Of a stretch of 64,000 nt of DNA, positions 38,001-47,191 are shown piece after piece (positions within the stretch are counted from its first letter, which is position 1; every line of letters begins with the position of its first letter). Position numbers and translations under genes: made by a program. The notes below the pieces were generated by a model. That model searched no databases, was not told the DNA's origin, and saw only the letters and a list, made by a program, of their open reading frames with translations. The stretch comes from a virus: positions 1 through 64,000 of IMG/VR virus record IMGVR_UViG_3300046787_000130; one strand, 5' to 3'.

Positions 38001-40754
38001 ATGGCTACACAAAATCCAATTACGGTTACTTCAGGTCAGTTTCTAGTTGACACCAGCATCGTACCTTTCATCAGAAAGAACGATGTTGAGTTTGCAGCTG
38101 GTGACCTTAAGCCATACAAAACTGCAAACTTCTTTTTTGATGAAACAGATGTTAGCCGATTTGTTCAGAATCCTTCAGTACTAACAGCAAGTGAAACTAC
38201 AGACCTTGGACTATCTCGCGGCAACAAACTCTACAACCTAACAACTAAAGCATATGCTAGTGTTGTTGATGCCTCCCCAAACAATACAATCTCGCTAAAT
38301 GAAGATTACTTAACGGTCAATATTGCTGGCGTCCTACTAACATCATCATCCTACGCTAGAGGCGATGTTGTTTATCAGAATGGCGCTGCAACTGGTGCTG
38401 CTAATGCTGACTCAAATACCTTTATGGCTAGAGTTGAGTATTGGGATGTTGCAAACACCATTCTAATCCTGACACCGCAGCACGGTACATTAAATTATGC
38501 GTCAGGTGTTGGCAACACTTTGTTTAAGGTTCCTAGCACAAGCGCAACAAGCAATGTTCGTAGTGTTGTTGGTGCTACGCCAAGTGCTAGATTTACAAGT
38601 GGTCAGACTGTAGTAAATCTTGATGCGCCGGCAACAACTCTAACAGTAGCAACATATCAGCACTACTCAGGACAAGTCCTAGTTGTTGATGGTGCAACTA
38701 GCACAATTAATGTAACATCAAATCTAATTAACACTGGAGTTGGTTCTGGTAATCTAATTCGCATTACATCAGGAACTGGCTTGGGTCAACTGCGTAGCAT
38801 TTCTAGCATTGACTCTACTGGTATGAAGATTACCCTAAACTCCGCACTTAGCGTAGCCGTAACTAGCAACTCAAGATACTCCATTGCTACACCTACAGTT
38901 AACCAGTATGGTAGAATCTCTGGTATCTTTACAATTCCAGAAGACTCTTTGCTCAAGTTCAGAACTGGCGAAAGACTGTTCACCATTACTGACGCATCAA
39001 CAGCAACTGACCAAGATGCTGAAATGCGCTCAACAGCAAAGTATGTTGCTTCAGGTCTGTTAAACAGAACTCAAGAACTAAGAATTACTCCAATTGTACA
39101 AGTGCCACCGCCACCAGCGCCAACACCTCCACCAATCGTACAACCTCCAACTCCAGTAATTCCTCGTCTTCGTCGCGACCCTGTTGCGCAAACATTCTTC
39201 ACGCCAAAGCCAAAGAGCCAAAAGCAAAATTACGGTATCTTTGTATCTTCTGTAGACTTATTCTTCAAGAGCAAGCCATCATTAAGCGTTGGTGCACCTC
39301 AACTGCCAGTAACTGTTCGATTGGTTAAAACCGCAAATGGTTTTCCAACACAAGATGTTCTAGCATCCGCAACTGTTTATCCTGCAAGCGTTAATACGAC
39401 AAACGGCATAGATGTATTACCAGACTCAACAAATTCTTCAACATATACCAGATTTACTTTTGGTGACCCAGTATATCTTGAAGCCTCATCTGAGTATGCG
39501 TTGGTTGTTGCATCAGAATCACCTGACTATGAAGTTTGGATTTCTGAACTAGGTCAGAACATTCTTGGCACAAACCGTCGCGTTTCTGAGCAGCCATACG
39601 CAGGAAGTTTCTTCCGCAGTCAGAATGCTTCAACCTGGACACCATTCCAGAACCAAGACTTGATGTTTGTTGTTAACAAAGCAGTCTTTACAACAAGTCC
39701 TGCAACACTAACATACAGCATTCAACCTGCTACAGCAAATTCATATGCCGATGAAATTCTAGTTCACGCATCTGATGTTACCTTCCCAGTAGCAAATGTG
39801 TCTTACTTTGCAAAGACAACGTTGGCAAGTGACCTAAGCAAGGATGCTGCATACTTCCAAATCACTCCTAATGAACTGTACAAGTTTGGTAAGGATTTGA
39901 AGAATTCTTCTAAGAATAACAATCGCAGAAGAATTATTCAGGCTGGTGATAAGAACACGCTAAACGTACAGGTTTCGTTGCTAACAAGCGACTCAGATGT
40001 ATCACCAATCTTTAATGCTGAAAGATTAAGTGTTGTTGCTATTGAGAATCAGATTAATGCTGGCTCACTAACAAGCAACAATGTTACCATTACTAATGGC
40101 GGTGGACAGCACTCAACCAATACTGGAATTGTAGTTACTGTTTCTGCACCGCAGTTGGCTAATGGCACAACCGCAACCGCAGTAGTTCTCAACTCGCAGA
40201 TTGTTGGCGGCAACATTACTGGCGTATTTGTAACAAGCGCAGGTTCAGGATATGTTGAAGCCCCAACAATTACAATTACAGACACTGCTGTAGCATCTCC
40301 ATATGCTAACGCAACCGCAGTAGTTGCTGGTGAGAACTCTAACTATGGCGGTAACGCTAAGGCTAGATATATCACAAGAAAGATTACTCTTGCTGACGGA
40401 TTTGATGCTGGCGATTTAAGAATGTATATTCGCGCAGCACGTCCGCAAGGCACTAATGTTGTGGCATACTATAAGGTTCTTTCAACTGAAGACCCTGCAA
40501 ACTTCTTTGACAAGAAGTGGCAGAGATTAAACTTGGTTAAAGATTTGTATTCTCCTGACCAGGATACAACAGTTGAACTACAGTATCGTCCTTCAACAAA
40601 TAGCGGTAAGTTAGCATACACTGAGAATGGAGTAATCTATCCTCTTGGCGGTAAGTTTAAGCAATTTGCAATCAAACTTGTTCTTCTTGCGGATGACCCA
40701 TCGGTTGTTCCATATGTAAAGAACATGAGAGTGATTGCAACACCTGAAGGCTAA
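38001..40754 (+). CDS. Large baseplate/fibre-attachment protein, 917 aa
   Basis: The front is FLVDTSIVPFIRKNDVEFAA and DLKPYKTANFFFDETDVSRF. A Pro-rich hinge (VPPPPAPTPPPIVQPPTPVI, about 371-390) separates it from RLRRDPVAQTFFTPKPKSQK, which continues as a beta domain resembling adhesin/carbohydrate modules (SVDLFFKSKPSLSVGAPQLP). Late in the protein AGSGYVEAPTITITDTAVAS repeats the GSGY element of gp6 to gp8. It follows the DUF4815 protein in many T4-like phages of aquatic bacteria. A structural role at the baseplate rim is likely; no T4 homologue can be named. Confidence 0.72.
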   Translation: MATQNPITVTSGQFLVDTSIVPFIRKNDVEFAAGDLKPYKTANFFFDETDVSRFVQNPSVLTASETTDLGLSRGNKLYNLTTKAYASVVDASPNNTISLNEDYLTVNIAGVLLTSSSYARGDVVYQNGAATGAANADSNTFMARVEYWDVANTILILTPQHGTLNYASGVGNTLFKVPSTSATSNVRSVVGATPSARFTSGQTVVNLDAPATTLTVATYQHYSGQVLVVDGATSTINVTSNLINTGVGSGNLIRITSGTGLGQLRSISSIDSTGMKITLNSALSVAVTSNSRYSIATPTVNQYGRISGIFTIPEDSLLKFRTGERLFTITDASTATDQDAEMRSTAKYVASGLLNRTQELRITPIVQVPPPPAPTPPPIVQPPTPVIPRLRRDPVAQTFFTPKPKSQKQNYGIFVSSVDLFFKSKPSLSVGAPQLPVTVRLVKTANGFPTQDVLASATVYPASVNTTNGIDVLPDSTNSSTYTRFTFGDPVYLEASSEYALVVASESPDYEVWISELGQNILGTNRRVSEQPYAGSFFRSQNASTWTPFQNQDLMFVVNKAVFTTSPATLTYSIQPATANSYADEILVHASDVTFPVANVSYFAKTTLASDLSKDAAYFQITPNELYKFGKDLKNSSKNNNRRRIIQAGDKNTLNVQVSLLTSDSDVSPIFNAERLSVVAIENQINAGSLTSNNVTITNGGGQHSTNTGIVVTVSAPQLANGTTATAVVLNSQIVGGNITGVFVTSAGSGYVEAPTITITDTAVASPYANATAVVAGENSNYGGNAKARYITRKITLADGFDAGDLRMYIRAARPQGTNVVAYYKVLSTEDPANFFDKKWQRLNLVKDLYSPDQDTTVELQYRPSTNSGKLAYTENGVIYPLGGKFKQFAIKLVLLADDPSVVPYVKNMRVIATPEG

Positions 40755-40758
40755 TATA

Positions 40759-40968
40759 ATGAAGTATATGAAAGTAAAAGATGAAACTCACTTGGTTAGG
40801 GATGTCTATAGTAAAGCAATCCTTAACACTGACAAGGACATCTTAAAGAAACACGACATGAAGATGCGTCAGGTTGAACGAGATAAGCGTCAGAACGAAG
40901 AAATAAATAGTTTGAAAGACGAAATCAATGAGTTAAGAAAACTCATTGAAAATATGCTCAAGAGGTAG
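40759..40968 (+). CDS. Small coiled-coil protein, 69 aa
   Basis: ATG 40759 follows the previous stop by 2 bases; the in-frame TTG at 40735 lies within the preceding gene. MKYMKVKDETHLVRDVYSKA, then ILNTDKDILKKHD are the opening of a family of short phage tail proteins. The C-terminal half is a heptad helix (IDSLKDE-like NSLKDEINELRKLIENMLKR). The coiled coil and position before the first collagen fibre suggest a fibre trimer organiser. An AATAAATA octamer lies inside the gene before the fibre. Confidence 0.72.
   Translation: MKYMKVKDETHLVRDVYSKAILNTDKDILKKHDMKMRQVERDKRQNEEINSLKDEINELRKLIENMLKR
40902..40909 (+). promoter_or_regulatory. Late-promoter-like AATAAATA
   Basis: GAAATAAATAGTTTG lies 65 bases upstream of the fibre ATG at 40974, inside the coiled-coil gene. 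It matches NATAAATA. Alone it is weak evidence, but the motif is repeated before other fibre genes. Confidence 0.3.
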
Positions 40969-40973
40969 AGTAG

Positions 40974-42089
40974 ATGGCTAATGCAAATATTAGTGAAATT
41001 GTCTTATCAGACACATTTAATACATGGGTGCAAAGACACAATGTAGTAGCAAATACTATCAATGTCCTCCGCAATGGTGCTTACTATAAGGATGGGGGCA
41101 GTCTCACTCTAAATGTTGCTACTACCATTTCTGATAATGGCACCTTAACGTTGTCTAAGACTACCGGTACAGTTCTTTCTGTTGCCGGTAATACCTCCAT
41201 ATCCAAGGATTTGTTCTTAGGACCAACCAGTATTAATGTTAATTCTGTATTAGCAAATACACCTAATACTGCTAGAGTTTCTGCTAACGGCAGCTCAACG
41301 CTATCAGCACAACAAATTAATTTTGTCAATACTGCAACCATTCAAGTATCAGTAGTTTCAGGAGCAGGTGCTGCAGCAGGTAATGCTAATGTATCTTTCT
41401 CTGTTGTTGGCGGTGCTGGAACACAAGGTGCTCAAGGTACTCAAGGTCTTCAGGGTTTGCAAGGGCGCCAAGGTGTTCAAGGAACACAAGGAATAGGTTC
41501 TCAAGGCGTACAAGGTCTTCAGGGTGTTCAAGGAACAGGTTCACAAGGTACTCAAGGCGCGCAAGGTTCTGGCTCGCAAGGTTCTCAAGGTGCTCAAGGT
41601 GCTGGTTCTCAGGGTCTACAAGGTCTTCAGGGCGTTCAAGGAACAACTGGACCAGTAGCAGGTTCAACCGGACAATTAATATACAACAATGCTGGTAGTG
41701 CTGGTGGCGCAAGTGGAACAAGTTTCGATTCATCAACAACTACATTAACAGCAACAGCAAATGTTCGATACACGGGAACAATTGTTGACACTCCAATCGT
41801 CTCTACTAGCGCAAGTGCTACCTATAGCGAAAATGCTGCTGGTAAGGTTGTTATTGTTGATACTTCAATTGGCGCAAGAACAATCACCTTTGCTGCGGCT
41901 GCATATGCTGGATTTAGCACTACAGTAATTCGCGCAGGTACTGGCAATGTAACCATTGCTCCCGGTGCTGGTGTTACAAAGCAAAACAGTTCAAGTTTCT
42001 CAACTGCAAATATCGCAACCTCATATTCAGCTGCAACAGTTATATACTCAGCAACTAATGAAATTATCTTGGTGGGAGATATTCTGTAA
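40974..42089 (+). CDS. Collagen-like fibre protein 1
   Basis: The product has 371 residues. The N-terminal ~145 (SEIVLSDTFNTWVQRHNVVA, KDLFLGPTSINVN) attach to the tail in related phages. Residues ~148-227 are about 27 collagen triplets of Gly-X-Gln type ([20 protein letters not shown]). After PVAGSTGQLIYNN, a C-terminal beta domain (TIVDTPIVSTSASATYSENA, then GKVVIVDTS and ATNEIILVGDIL) is a diverged copy of the module repeated in the fibre gene at 54261. Proline is almost absent from the triplets. The gene overlaps the next by 1 base. Confidence 0.82.
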   Translation: MANANISEIVLSDTFNTWVQRHNVVANTINVLRNGAYYKDGGSLTLNVATTISDNGTLTLSKTTGTVLSVAGNTSISKDLFLGPTSINVNSVLANTPNTARVSANGSSTLSAQQINFVNTATIQVSVVSGAGAAAGNANVSFSVVGGAGTQGAQGTQGLQGLQGRQGVQGTQGIGSQGVQGLQGVQGTGSQGTQGAQGSGSQGSQGAQGAGSQGLQGLQGVQGTTGPVAGSTGQLIYNNAGSAGGASGTSFDSSTTTLTATANVRYTGTIVDTPIVSTSASATYSENAAGKVVIVDTSIGARTITFAAAAYAGFSTTVIRAGTGNVTIAPGAGVTKQNSSSFSTANIATSYSAATVIYSATNEIILVGDIL

Positions 42090-42541
42090 TGACTTTTTTG
42101 CGACGTGGAGCATCATTTAAGTCTGACAAATATAGAGTTGAACTTGGCGAGTTTATCAGTCCACAAGTTAACTCTTATGGTGCAGGCGGTTCAGGCGGAG
42201 TTGGATTGTACATTTATAATAACGGCTTTATGGATGCTACTGGAACTAAAAGCAGACCTGAAGGTGTAATTTTAAATACTTTTACCAATAGAAAGTGGAA
42301 ATTATCACAAAGTCTTGCAAGCACCTACTACGTTAGAGCCACTGATAATGGAAGTATTGACGTTCCTGGTGGTAGCGGATTTGATACTTGGTTGCAATTA
42401 AATACAACTAGAAGTTGGACATTGTCAACATCAGCAAATGATGTAAGTTCAGATTTTATAATTGAAATTGCAGCTGATTCTGGCGGACAAAGAATACTAG
42501 ATACAGTAGGCGTTCATTTTGAAGTATTTGTATCAGGGTAA
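42089..42541 (+). CDS. Unknown tail-region protein, 150 aa
   Basis: ATG overlaps the fibre stop. The product starts MTFLRRGASFKSDKYRVELG and is beta-rich with Gly, Ser and Thr (INSYGAGGSGGVGLYIYNNG-like region, then RKWKLSQSLASTYYVRATDN). No membrane segment or catalytic motif. Lying between two fibre-type genes, it is probably a small virion or receptor-binding protein. The call is by context only. Confidence 0.6.
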   Translation: MTFLRRGASFKSDKYRVELGEFISPQVNSYGAGGSGGVGLYIYNNGFMDATGTKSRPEGVILNTFTNRKWKLSQSLASTYYVRATDNGSIDVPGGSGFDTWLQLNTTRSWTLSTSANDVSSDFIIEIAADSGGQRILDTVGVHFEVFVSG

Positions 42542-42544
42542 TCT

Positions 42545-43249
42545 ATGAGACATCAATTATTGTTCGGAACAACTCGCGGATATCAAGTTGACCTTAACCC
42601 AGGTGGAGGTTCGTTTTCTGCTACAACCTATGATACATTAGGTATTGCTGGAACTACAATTGGTACTAGCGGAAGTTTAACTATTCCTTCCGGCGCTGCG
42701 CAGATTGTCGTAGAAATCTGGGGCGGCGGCGGTGGCGGTGCTGGCGGCTATTATGACACTAACGATTATGGTGGCGGTGGCGGCGGTTCTGGTGGTTACA
42801 CTAAGATAACACGCGCTCTTGTTTCTGGAGATGTAGGTAAAAGCGTATCTTGGTCTAGAGGCGCAAAAGGTGTTGCTGGAACAAATGAAATTGCACCTAA
42901 TTCTTCAGTTGTTTGTCCCGGTACTAATGGCGGGCAATCTACCTCTGCTGGCGCTACGTTAACAAATAGTTTTAGCATCACTGCGGGCGGCGGTCAAGGT
43001 GGTCAAATTGATACCACGGCACCATTTACGAGTGGCGGCAGTGCCGGTACTACTTCTGGCGGTGATGCCGGCAGCAGTGCTGGTACAGCAGGAACTACTG
43101 GTAGCACTGATACTATTGGTCTCGGAGGTGCCGCTAAAGTTGGCATTAGTAGCAGAAGTGCTGGTGCTGCAGGTGATGGTGGATTATATTTGGGTGGAGA
43201 TATTCCAACTGATGGTGGAGATGGTAGAGTTATTATCTATCTCACCTAA
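42545..43249 (+). CDS. Glycine-rich fibre-tip type protein (polyglycine)
   Basis: The product has 234 residues, with glycine making up a very large share of the second half. SGSLTIPSGAAQIVVEIWGG, then GGGGGAGGYYDTNDYGGGGG form a glycine-rich domain opening known from tail proteins. Later runs such as AGGGQGGQIDTTAPFTSGGS and AGAAGDGGLYLGGDIPTDGG continue to the end GDGRVIIYLT. Packed polyglycine-II helices form the host-binding tip of T2/Salmonella phage S16 gp38; the present composition fits that idea but the strand pattern has not been modelled. Confidence 0.68.
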   Translation: MRHQLLFGTTRGYQVDLNPGGGSFSATTYDTLGIAGTTIGTSGSLTIPSGAAQIVVEIWGGGGGGAGGYYDTNDYGGGGGGSGGYTKITRALVSGDVGKSVSWSRGAKGVAGTNEIAPNSSVVCPGTNGGQSTSAGATLTNSFSITAGGGQGGQIDTTAPFTSGGSAGTTSGGDAGSSAGTAGTTGSTDTIGLGGAAKVGISSRSAGAAGDGGLYLGGDIPTDGGDGRVIIYLT

Positions 43250-43253
43250 ATAC
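43246..43253 (+). promoter_or_regulatory. Late-promoter-like CTAAATAC
   Basis: CCTAAATAC overlaps the stop of the glycine-rich gene and lies 27 bases before the ATG at 43281. It is a one-base variant of NATAAATA at the usual distance. Confidence 0.35.
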
Positions 43254-43280
43254 ATGATACTCTAACGCAGAGACGCTATC

Positions 43281-43613
43281 ATGGCATATGTAGAACTTAC
43301 CATCGACCAAGGCACCACATTCGAAACTTCTGTAAGTTTGACGAATGATGACCAGACCGCAATTAATATCACAAATTATGGGTTTGCATCCCAAATTCGC
43401 AAATCATACTACTCAACAAATCCTGTTGCTAACCTTACAGTAACCATTGCGGATGCTGCTACAGGTAATGTTAAACTATCTATGACGGCTGCTAATACCG
43501 CTAATGTTAGGGCTGGTAGATACCTTTATGACCTAATAATGACTGATACTGGCGGCGTAAAAACTAGGGTGATTGAAGGAATTATTACCGTCACTCCACA
43601 GGTTACTAGATGA
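43281..43613 (+). CDS. Small beta-sandwich virion protein, 110 aa
   Basis: VELTIDQGTTFETSVSLTND, then NYGFASQIRKSYYSTNPVAN and RAGRYLYDLIMTDTGGVKTR form a clear Ig-like or jelly-type beta pattern, ending VIEGIITVTPQVTR. Homologues of this opening are common in T4-like phages of aquatic bacteria, always next to fibre genes. A fibre base or connector is likely; enzymatic function is not. Its end overlaps the next collagen gene by 4 bases. Confidence 0.72.
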   Translation: MAYVELTIDQGTTFETSVSLTNDDQTAINITNYGFASQIRKSYYSTNPVANLTVTIADAATGNVKLSMTAANTANVRAGRYLYDLIMTDTGGVKTRVIEGIITVTPQVTR

Positions 43614-44386
43614 AAATTAATGTAACGAATAACAATAAAGTTGGTGGCGTTACAGTATCAACATCGCCATCAGTAGATAAGGTTAGCCTTAAAAGCGGCG
43701 CACCTGGTCCTGTAGGTTTAACTGGCGCACAAGGCACTCAAGGTACACAAGGTGCTGGTAGCCCCGGTTCTCAGGGCGCTCAAGGTGCTCAGGGCGCACA
43801 AGGCGTACAGGGTTCAGGTAGCCAAGGTATTCAAGGACTACAAGGTGTACAAGGCTTAACAGGCGCTGGTAGTCAAGGCGCTCAAGGAACTGCAGGTTCT
43901 GGTGTTCAAGGCGCTCAAGGTGTTCAAGGGACGTCAATCCAAGGGGCTCAAGGAACAAGCGTCCAAGGCGTTCAAGGAACTTATGGACCCCAAGGAACTC
44001 AAGGAATTCAAGGGATAACTGGAAGCGTCTCTCTTTGGTCAAGAAAAACTAGTAATTATACTACCTCAAGTAAAGATAGAATTATCGCGGATACATCAGG
44101 CGGTGCATTTACTATTACGCTTCCAGCAACTCCTGTAACTGGTGATTTTATTTCTATCTATGATGGTGCAGATTTTAGTGCAAATCCTCCAATAGTAGAC
44201 AGAAATGGTTCTACAATTGAAGGATATGCTGATAACGTTGCGCTGGATATCGGTGGAACAACATACGATTTTGTTTATGACGGGACGACTTGGGAAATTA
44301 CTGCTGCATTAGGAAAACAAGGCATACAAGGTGCTACTGGTACTGGCGGTACTGGATTAGATATTTTTATGCTGATGGGAGTTTAA
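43610..44386 (+). CDS. Collagen-like fibre protein 2
   Basis: The product has 258 residues. MKINVTNNNKVGGVTVSTSP at the front, then Gly-X-Gln triplets from ~30 to ~140, interrupted by short GSG spacers. The C-terminal ~115 residues (WSRKTSNYTTSSKDRIIADT, then AFTITLPATPVTGDFISIYD and NVALDIGGTTYDFVYDGTTW) resemble the beta-barrel trimerisation domain found at fibre ends, followed by a short final collagen piece. It overlaps the preceding gene by 4 bases. Confidence 0.8.
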   Translation: MKINVTNNNKVGGVTVSTSPSVDKVSLKSGAPGPVGLTGAQGTQGTQGAGSPGSQGAQGAQGAQGVQGSGSQGIQGLQGVQGLTGAGSQGAQGTAGSGVQGAQGVQGTSIQGAQGTSVQGVQGTYGPQGTQGIQGITGSVSLWSRKTSNYTTSSKDRIIADTSGGAFTITLPATPVTGDFISIYDGADFSANPPIVDRNGSTIEGYADNVALDIGGTTYDFVYDGTTWEITAALGKQGIQGATGTGGTGLDIFMLMGV

Positions 44387-44390
44387 GGGA

Positions 44391-44717
44391 ATGGCAACAA
44401 CATATAAGGTGCTTGGTCAATCTGCACCATCAGCAACAACCAATACAGATTTGTATACCGTTCCGTCAGCAAATTCTGCGGTGTGCTCTACAATAGCAAT
44501 CTGTAATCGCAGCACTTCAGCAAACTATAGAGTAGCAGTTAGACCAGCAGGTGCGGCAATCGCAAATCAGCACTACATCATATATGACAATTATGTAAAT
44601 CAATATGATACGGTATTTTTAACTTTGGGCATAACTCTCGCAGAAACAGATGTTGTTACAGTATATGCTGGTAGCGCAAACCTTTCATTTTCGCTATTTG
44701 GTTCGGAAATAGCCTAA
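44391..44717 (+). CDS. Conserved virion protein, 108 aa
   Basis: TAAGGGA precedes the ATG. MATTYKVLGQSAPSATTNTD, then LYTVPSANSAVCSTIAICNR and NYVNQYDTVFLTLGITLAET are conserved in small structural proteins of T4-like phages of aquatic bacteria. The pattern is a compact beta sandwich. Its role is unknown; it appears wherever long fibres occur. The next gene starts 1 base after its stop. Confidence 0.75.
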   Translation: MATTYKVLGQSAPSATTNTDLYTVPSANSAVCSTIAICNRSTSANYRVAVRPAGAAIANQHYIIYDNYVNQYDTVFLTLGITLAETDVVTVYAGSANLSFSLFGSEIA

Positions 44718-44718
44718 T

Positions 44719-47187
44719 ATGAGCATTAGAACGGGGCTAACATCTGGATTATCATCTAGACACACGTTCAATGTAACACCGCCATTAGCCGATGGAATTC
44801 CAGCATCCCCCGTAGATACCTGGGTTCGCAATCCATCTTGGCCAACACTAACTGAAGTTGGCGCTAGTGAGCAAAAATTAATTGGGTTAATGGCAGTCTT
44901 TCCAAAATCAAACTTTGCTGCAGTTAATGCTACTGGCAATTACACGGTTGATTGGGGTGATGGTACTGTCACCAATTATAGCAGTGGCGTACAAGCAAAC
45001 TACTCACATAGTTTTGCTAGTGCTGCATTAGCAAATACGGATGCGCCGGTAACACTTACTGCATCAACTGACTTGGTTTCTAGAACTGCTCACGGTTACT
45101 CAAATGGTATGATAGTAACCTTATGGAATCTTAGCGGCGGCGCAGGTCTAACTGATGCGCAACAATATTATGTCGTTAACGCAACCGCAGATACATTTCA
45201 AGTAAGTTCATCCGTTGGCGGAGCAGCCATTGATATTACTACAGATGGCACTGCTACGCTATTACCATATAAGATTGCTATTGTAACAATTACGCCACAG
45301 GCTGGTGCAAATCTTACTACCTTCAATCTTAACGTTAAAAATAGCACTAGCGGATTGTTGTTATATGAAACTGGTTGGTTGGATATTAGCGTAGGAAGCC
45401 CTAATTTTAGCGCAACAATAACTTCGATTAGCATAACTGATGGCGCTGGCGTAGAGAATGTAGCCAAAAATATGCTTGAGCGAGTCTCTGTAGTCAACTT
45501 AGGCTCGGCTACCGCTTGTTCTTTTAGATTGTTACGCGGGTTAAGACGTATTGTTATGGGAAGTACGTCTAACATTACTAGCACGGCTAATATGTTTAAC
45601 GGATGCACGGCTTTACAAACTATCCCGCTGTTTGATACTTCAAAAGTAACCAGTGTTAACAATATGCACAATAATTGTGCGGCATTAACTTCAGTTCCTT
45701 TATATAATCTTCCGCTGTGTACTGACTTCAATCTTATGTTTAGTTCATGCTACTCATTGACGTCAGTACCTGCATATAACACGTCCAATGCAACCTCAAT
45801 GATACAGACGTTTCAAAACTGTTATTCATTAATAACTGTACCCTTATTTGATACCGCAAAAGTCACTACTATGGCTAACATGTTTAGCAATTGCTTTTCA
45901 TTAACGTCTGTTCCGTTGTTTAATACGGCTGCAGTTACAAATATGGGGGCTATGTTTCAAAATTGCCTAACGCTAAAATTAGCACCATTGTTTAATACCG
46001 CAAACGTAACTAGCATGGGTAGCATGTTCTTAAACTGCACTTTGCTAACTACGGTGCCATTATTTGATACCGCAAAAGTTACCAGCATGTCTAGTATGTT
46101 TCAAGGTTGCTTTGAATTAAAGACGGTTCCATTTTTTAACACTGCCGCAGTAACCAGTATGGCTACCATGTTTGCAAACTGCTCAGCATTAACTGAGGTA
46201 CCATTTTTTAGTACTGCAGCAGTTACTGCTATGAATTCTATGTTTAGCGGTTGTAGCGCATTGACTACTGTTCCATTATTTAATACATCTAATGTAACTA
46301 CAATGCAACAGATGTTCCAGAACTGCTATTCTTTATTATCCGTACCATTATTTGACACAGTAAAAGTTAATAATATGGCTAGCATGTTTAGCGGCTGTAA
46401 AACTTTGCTTAATGTTCCTCTATTTAATACAGTTGCCGTAACAAATATGGGAAGTATGTTTAATAGTTGTGCCGTATTATTATCAGTTCCTTCGTTTAAT
46501 ACAGTTGCCGTAACAAATATGGGAAGTATGTTTTTAGGATGTTCTGCGCTATTAACCGTCCCGTTGTTTAATACTTCTCTTGTAACTGATTTTTCGTATA
46601 TGTTTAGCGGTTGCACCACTTTACAATCGGTTCCATTATTTGATACGTCTAAAGCAACAAGTATGCTTGCAATGTTCGTTAGTTGCTATTCTCTTAGAAC
46701 AATACCGCAATTTAACACGCCGCTAGTGTTAAATTGCAATAATATGTTTTTAGGGTGCTATAACCTAATATCGGTGCCATTATTCAACACGGCAAATGTT
46801 ACTACTATGAATTTGATGTTTAATGGATGTGCTGCTCTTAGAAAAATTCCAGCATTTAATACATCAAAAGTTACTGATTTCGGTAATATATTTCAAAACT
46901 GTACTACATTGTTAGAAATACCTGCGTTAAGCGGTGCTGCCGCAACGTCTGCAACAACATATTCAAACATGTTCCTTTCATGTCCCTCTGTTTCTAGGAT
47001 TGCAATTACAGGATTTAAATATACATTTAGCGTTGCAAGTTGCAAACTTAGCGCGACTGAACTGGATGAAATATATACAAATTTGGCAACTGTTGTAGGT
47101 CAAACAATAACCGTAACAGGTAATTATGGGGTAACATCAGATACCCCATCTATCGCTACTGCTAAAGGTTGGACGGTGACAGGATAA
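44719..47187 (+). CDS. BspA-type leucine-rich repeat fibre/adhesin protein
   Basis: The product has 822 residues. Near residue 75 a PKD-like piece (NYTVDWGDGTVTNYSSGVQA) follows a virion-type N terminus. From about 285 to 757 the chain is an array of about 20 repeats of 24 residues (72 bases) with consensus VPLFNTxxVTxMxxMFxxCxxL, each carrying one Cys that would stack as a ladder. This is the DUF285/BspA leucine-rich type. The end (LSATELDEIYTNLATVVGQT, then ITVTGNYGVTSDTPSIATAK) closes the solenoid. BspA-type repeats bind host surface molecules in bacteria; here a host-receptor role is inferred. Confidence 0.85.
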   Translation: MSIRTGLTSGLSSRHTFNVTPPLADGIPASPVDTWVRNPSWPTLTEVGASEQKLIGLMAVFPKSNFAAVNATGNYTVDWGDGTVTNYSSGVQANYSHSFASAALANTDAPVTLTASTDLVSRTAHGYSNGMIVTLWNLSGGAGLTDAQQYYVVNATADTFQVSSSVGGAAIDITTDGTATLLPYKIAIVTITPQAGANLTTFNLNVKNSTSGLLLYETGWLDISVGSPNFSATITSISITDGAGVENVAKNMLERVSVVNLGSATACSFRLLRGLRRIVMGSTSNITSTANMFNGCTALQTIPLFDTSKVTSVNNMHNNCAALTSVPLYNLPLCTDFNLMFSSCYSLTSVPAYNTSNATSMIQTFQNCYSLITVPLFDTAKVTTMANMFSNCFSLTSVPLFNTAAVTNMGAMFQNCLTLKLAPLFNTANVTSMGSMFLNCTLLTTVPLFDTAKVTSMSSMFQGCFELKTVPFFNTAAVTSMATMFANCSALTEVPFFSTAAVTAMNSMFSGCSALTTVPLFNTSNVTTMQQMFQNCYSLLSVPLFDTVKVNNMASMFSGCKTLLNVPLFNTVAVTNMGSMFNSCAVLLSVPSFNTVAVTNMGSMFLGCSALLTVPLFNTSLVTDFSYMFSGCTTLQSVPLFDTSKATSMLAMFVSCYSLRTIPQFNTPLVLNCNNMFLGCYNLISVPLFNTANVTTMNLMFNGCAALRKIPAFNTSKVTDFGNIFQNCTTLLEIPALSGAAATSATTYSNMFLSCPSVSRIAITGFKYTFSVASCKLSATELDEIYTNLATVVGQTITVTGNYGVTSDTPSIATAKGWTVTG
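45580..46990 (+). repeat. 72-bp leucine-rich repeat array
   Basis: About 20 tandem 72-base units encode the 24-residue repeat. Codons differ between units, so most copies are old, but the two units near 46430-46530 share a long identical stretch (GTTGCCGTAACAAATATGGG), suggesting recent duplication or gene conversion. Confidence 0.8.
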
Positions 47188-47191
47188 AAAA

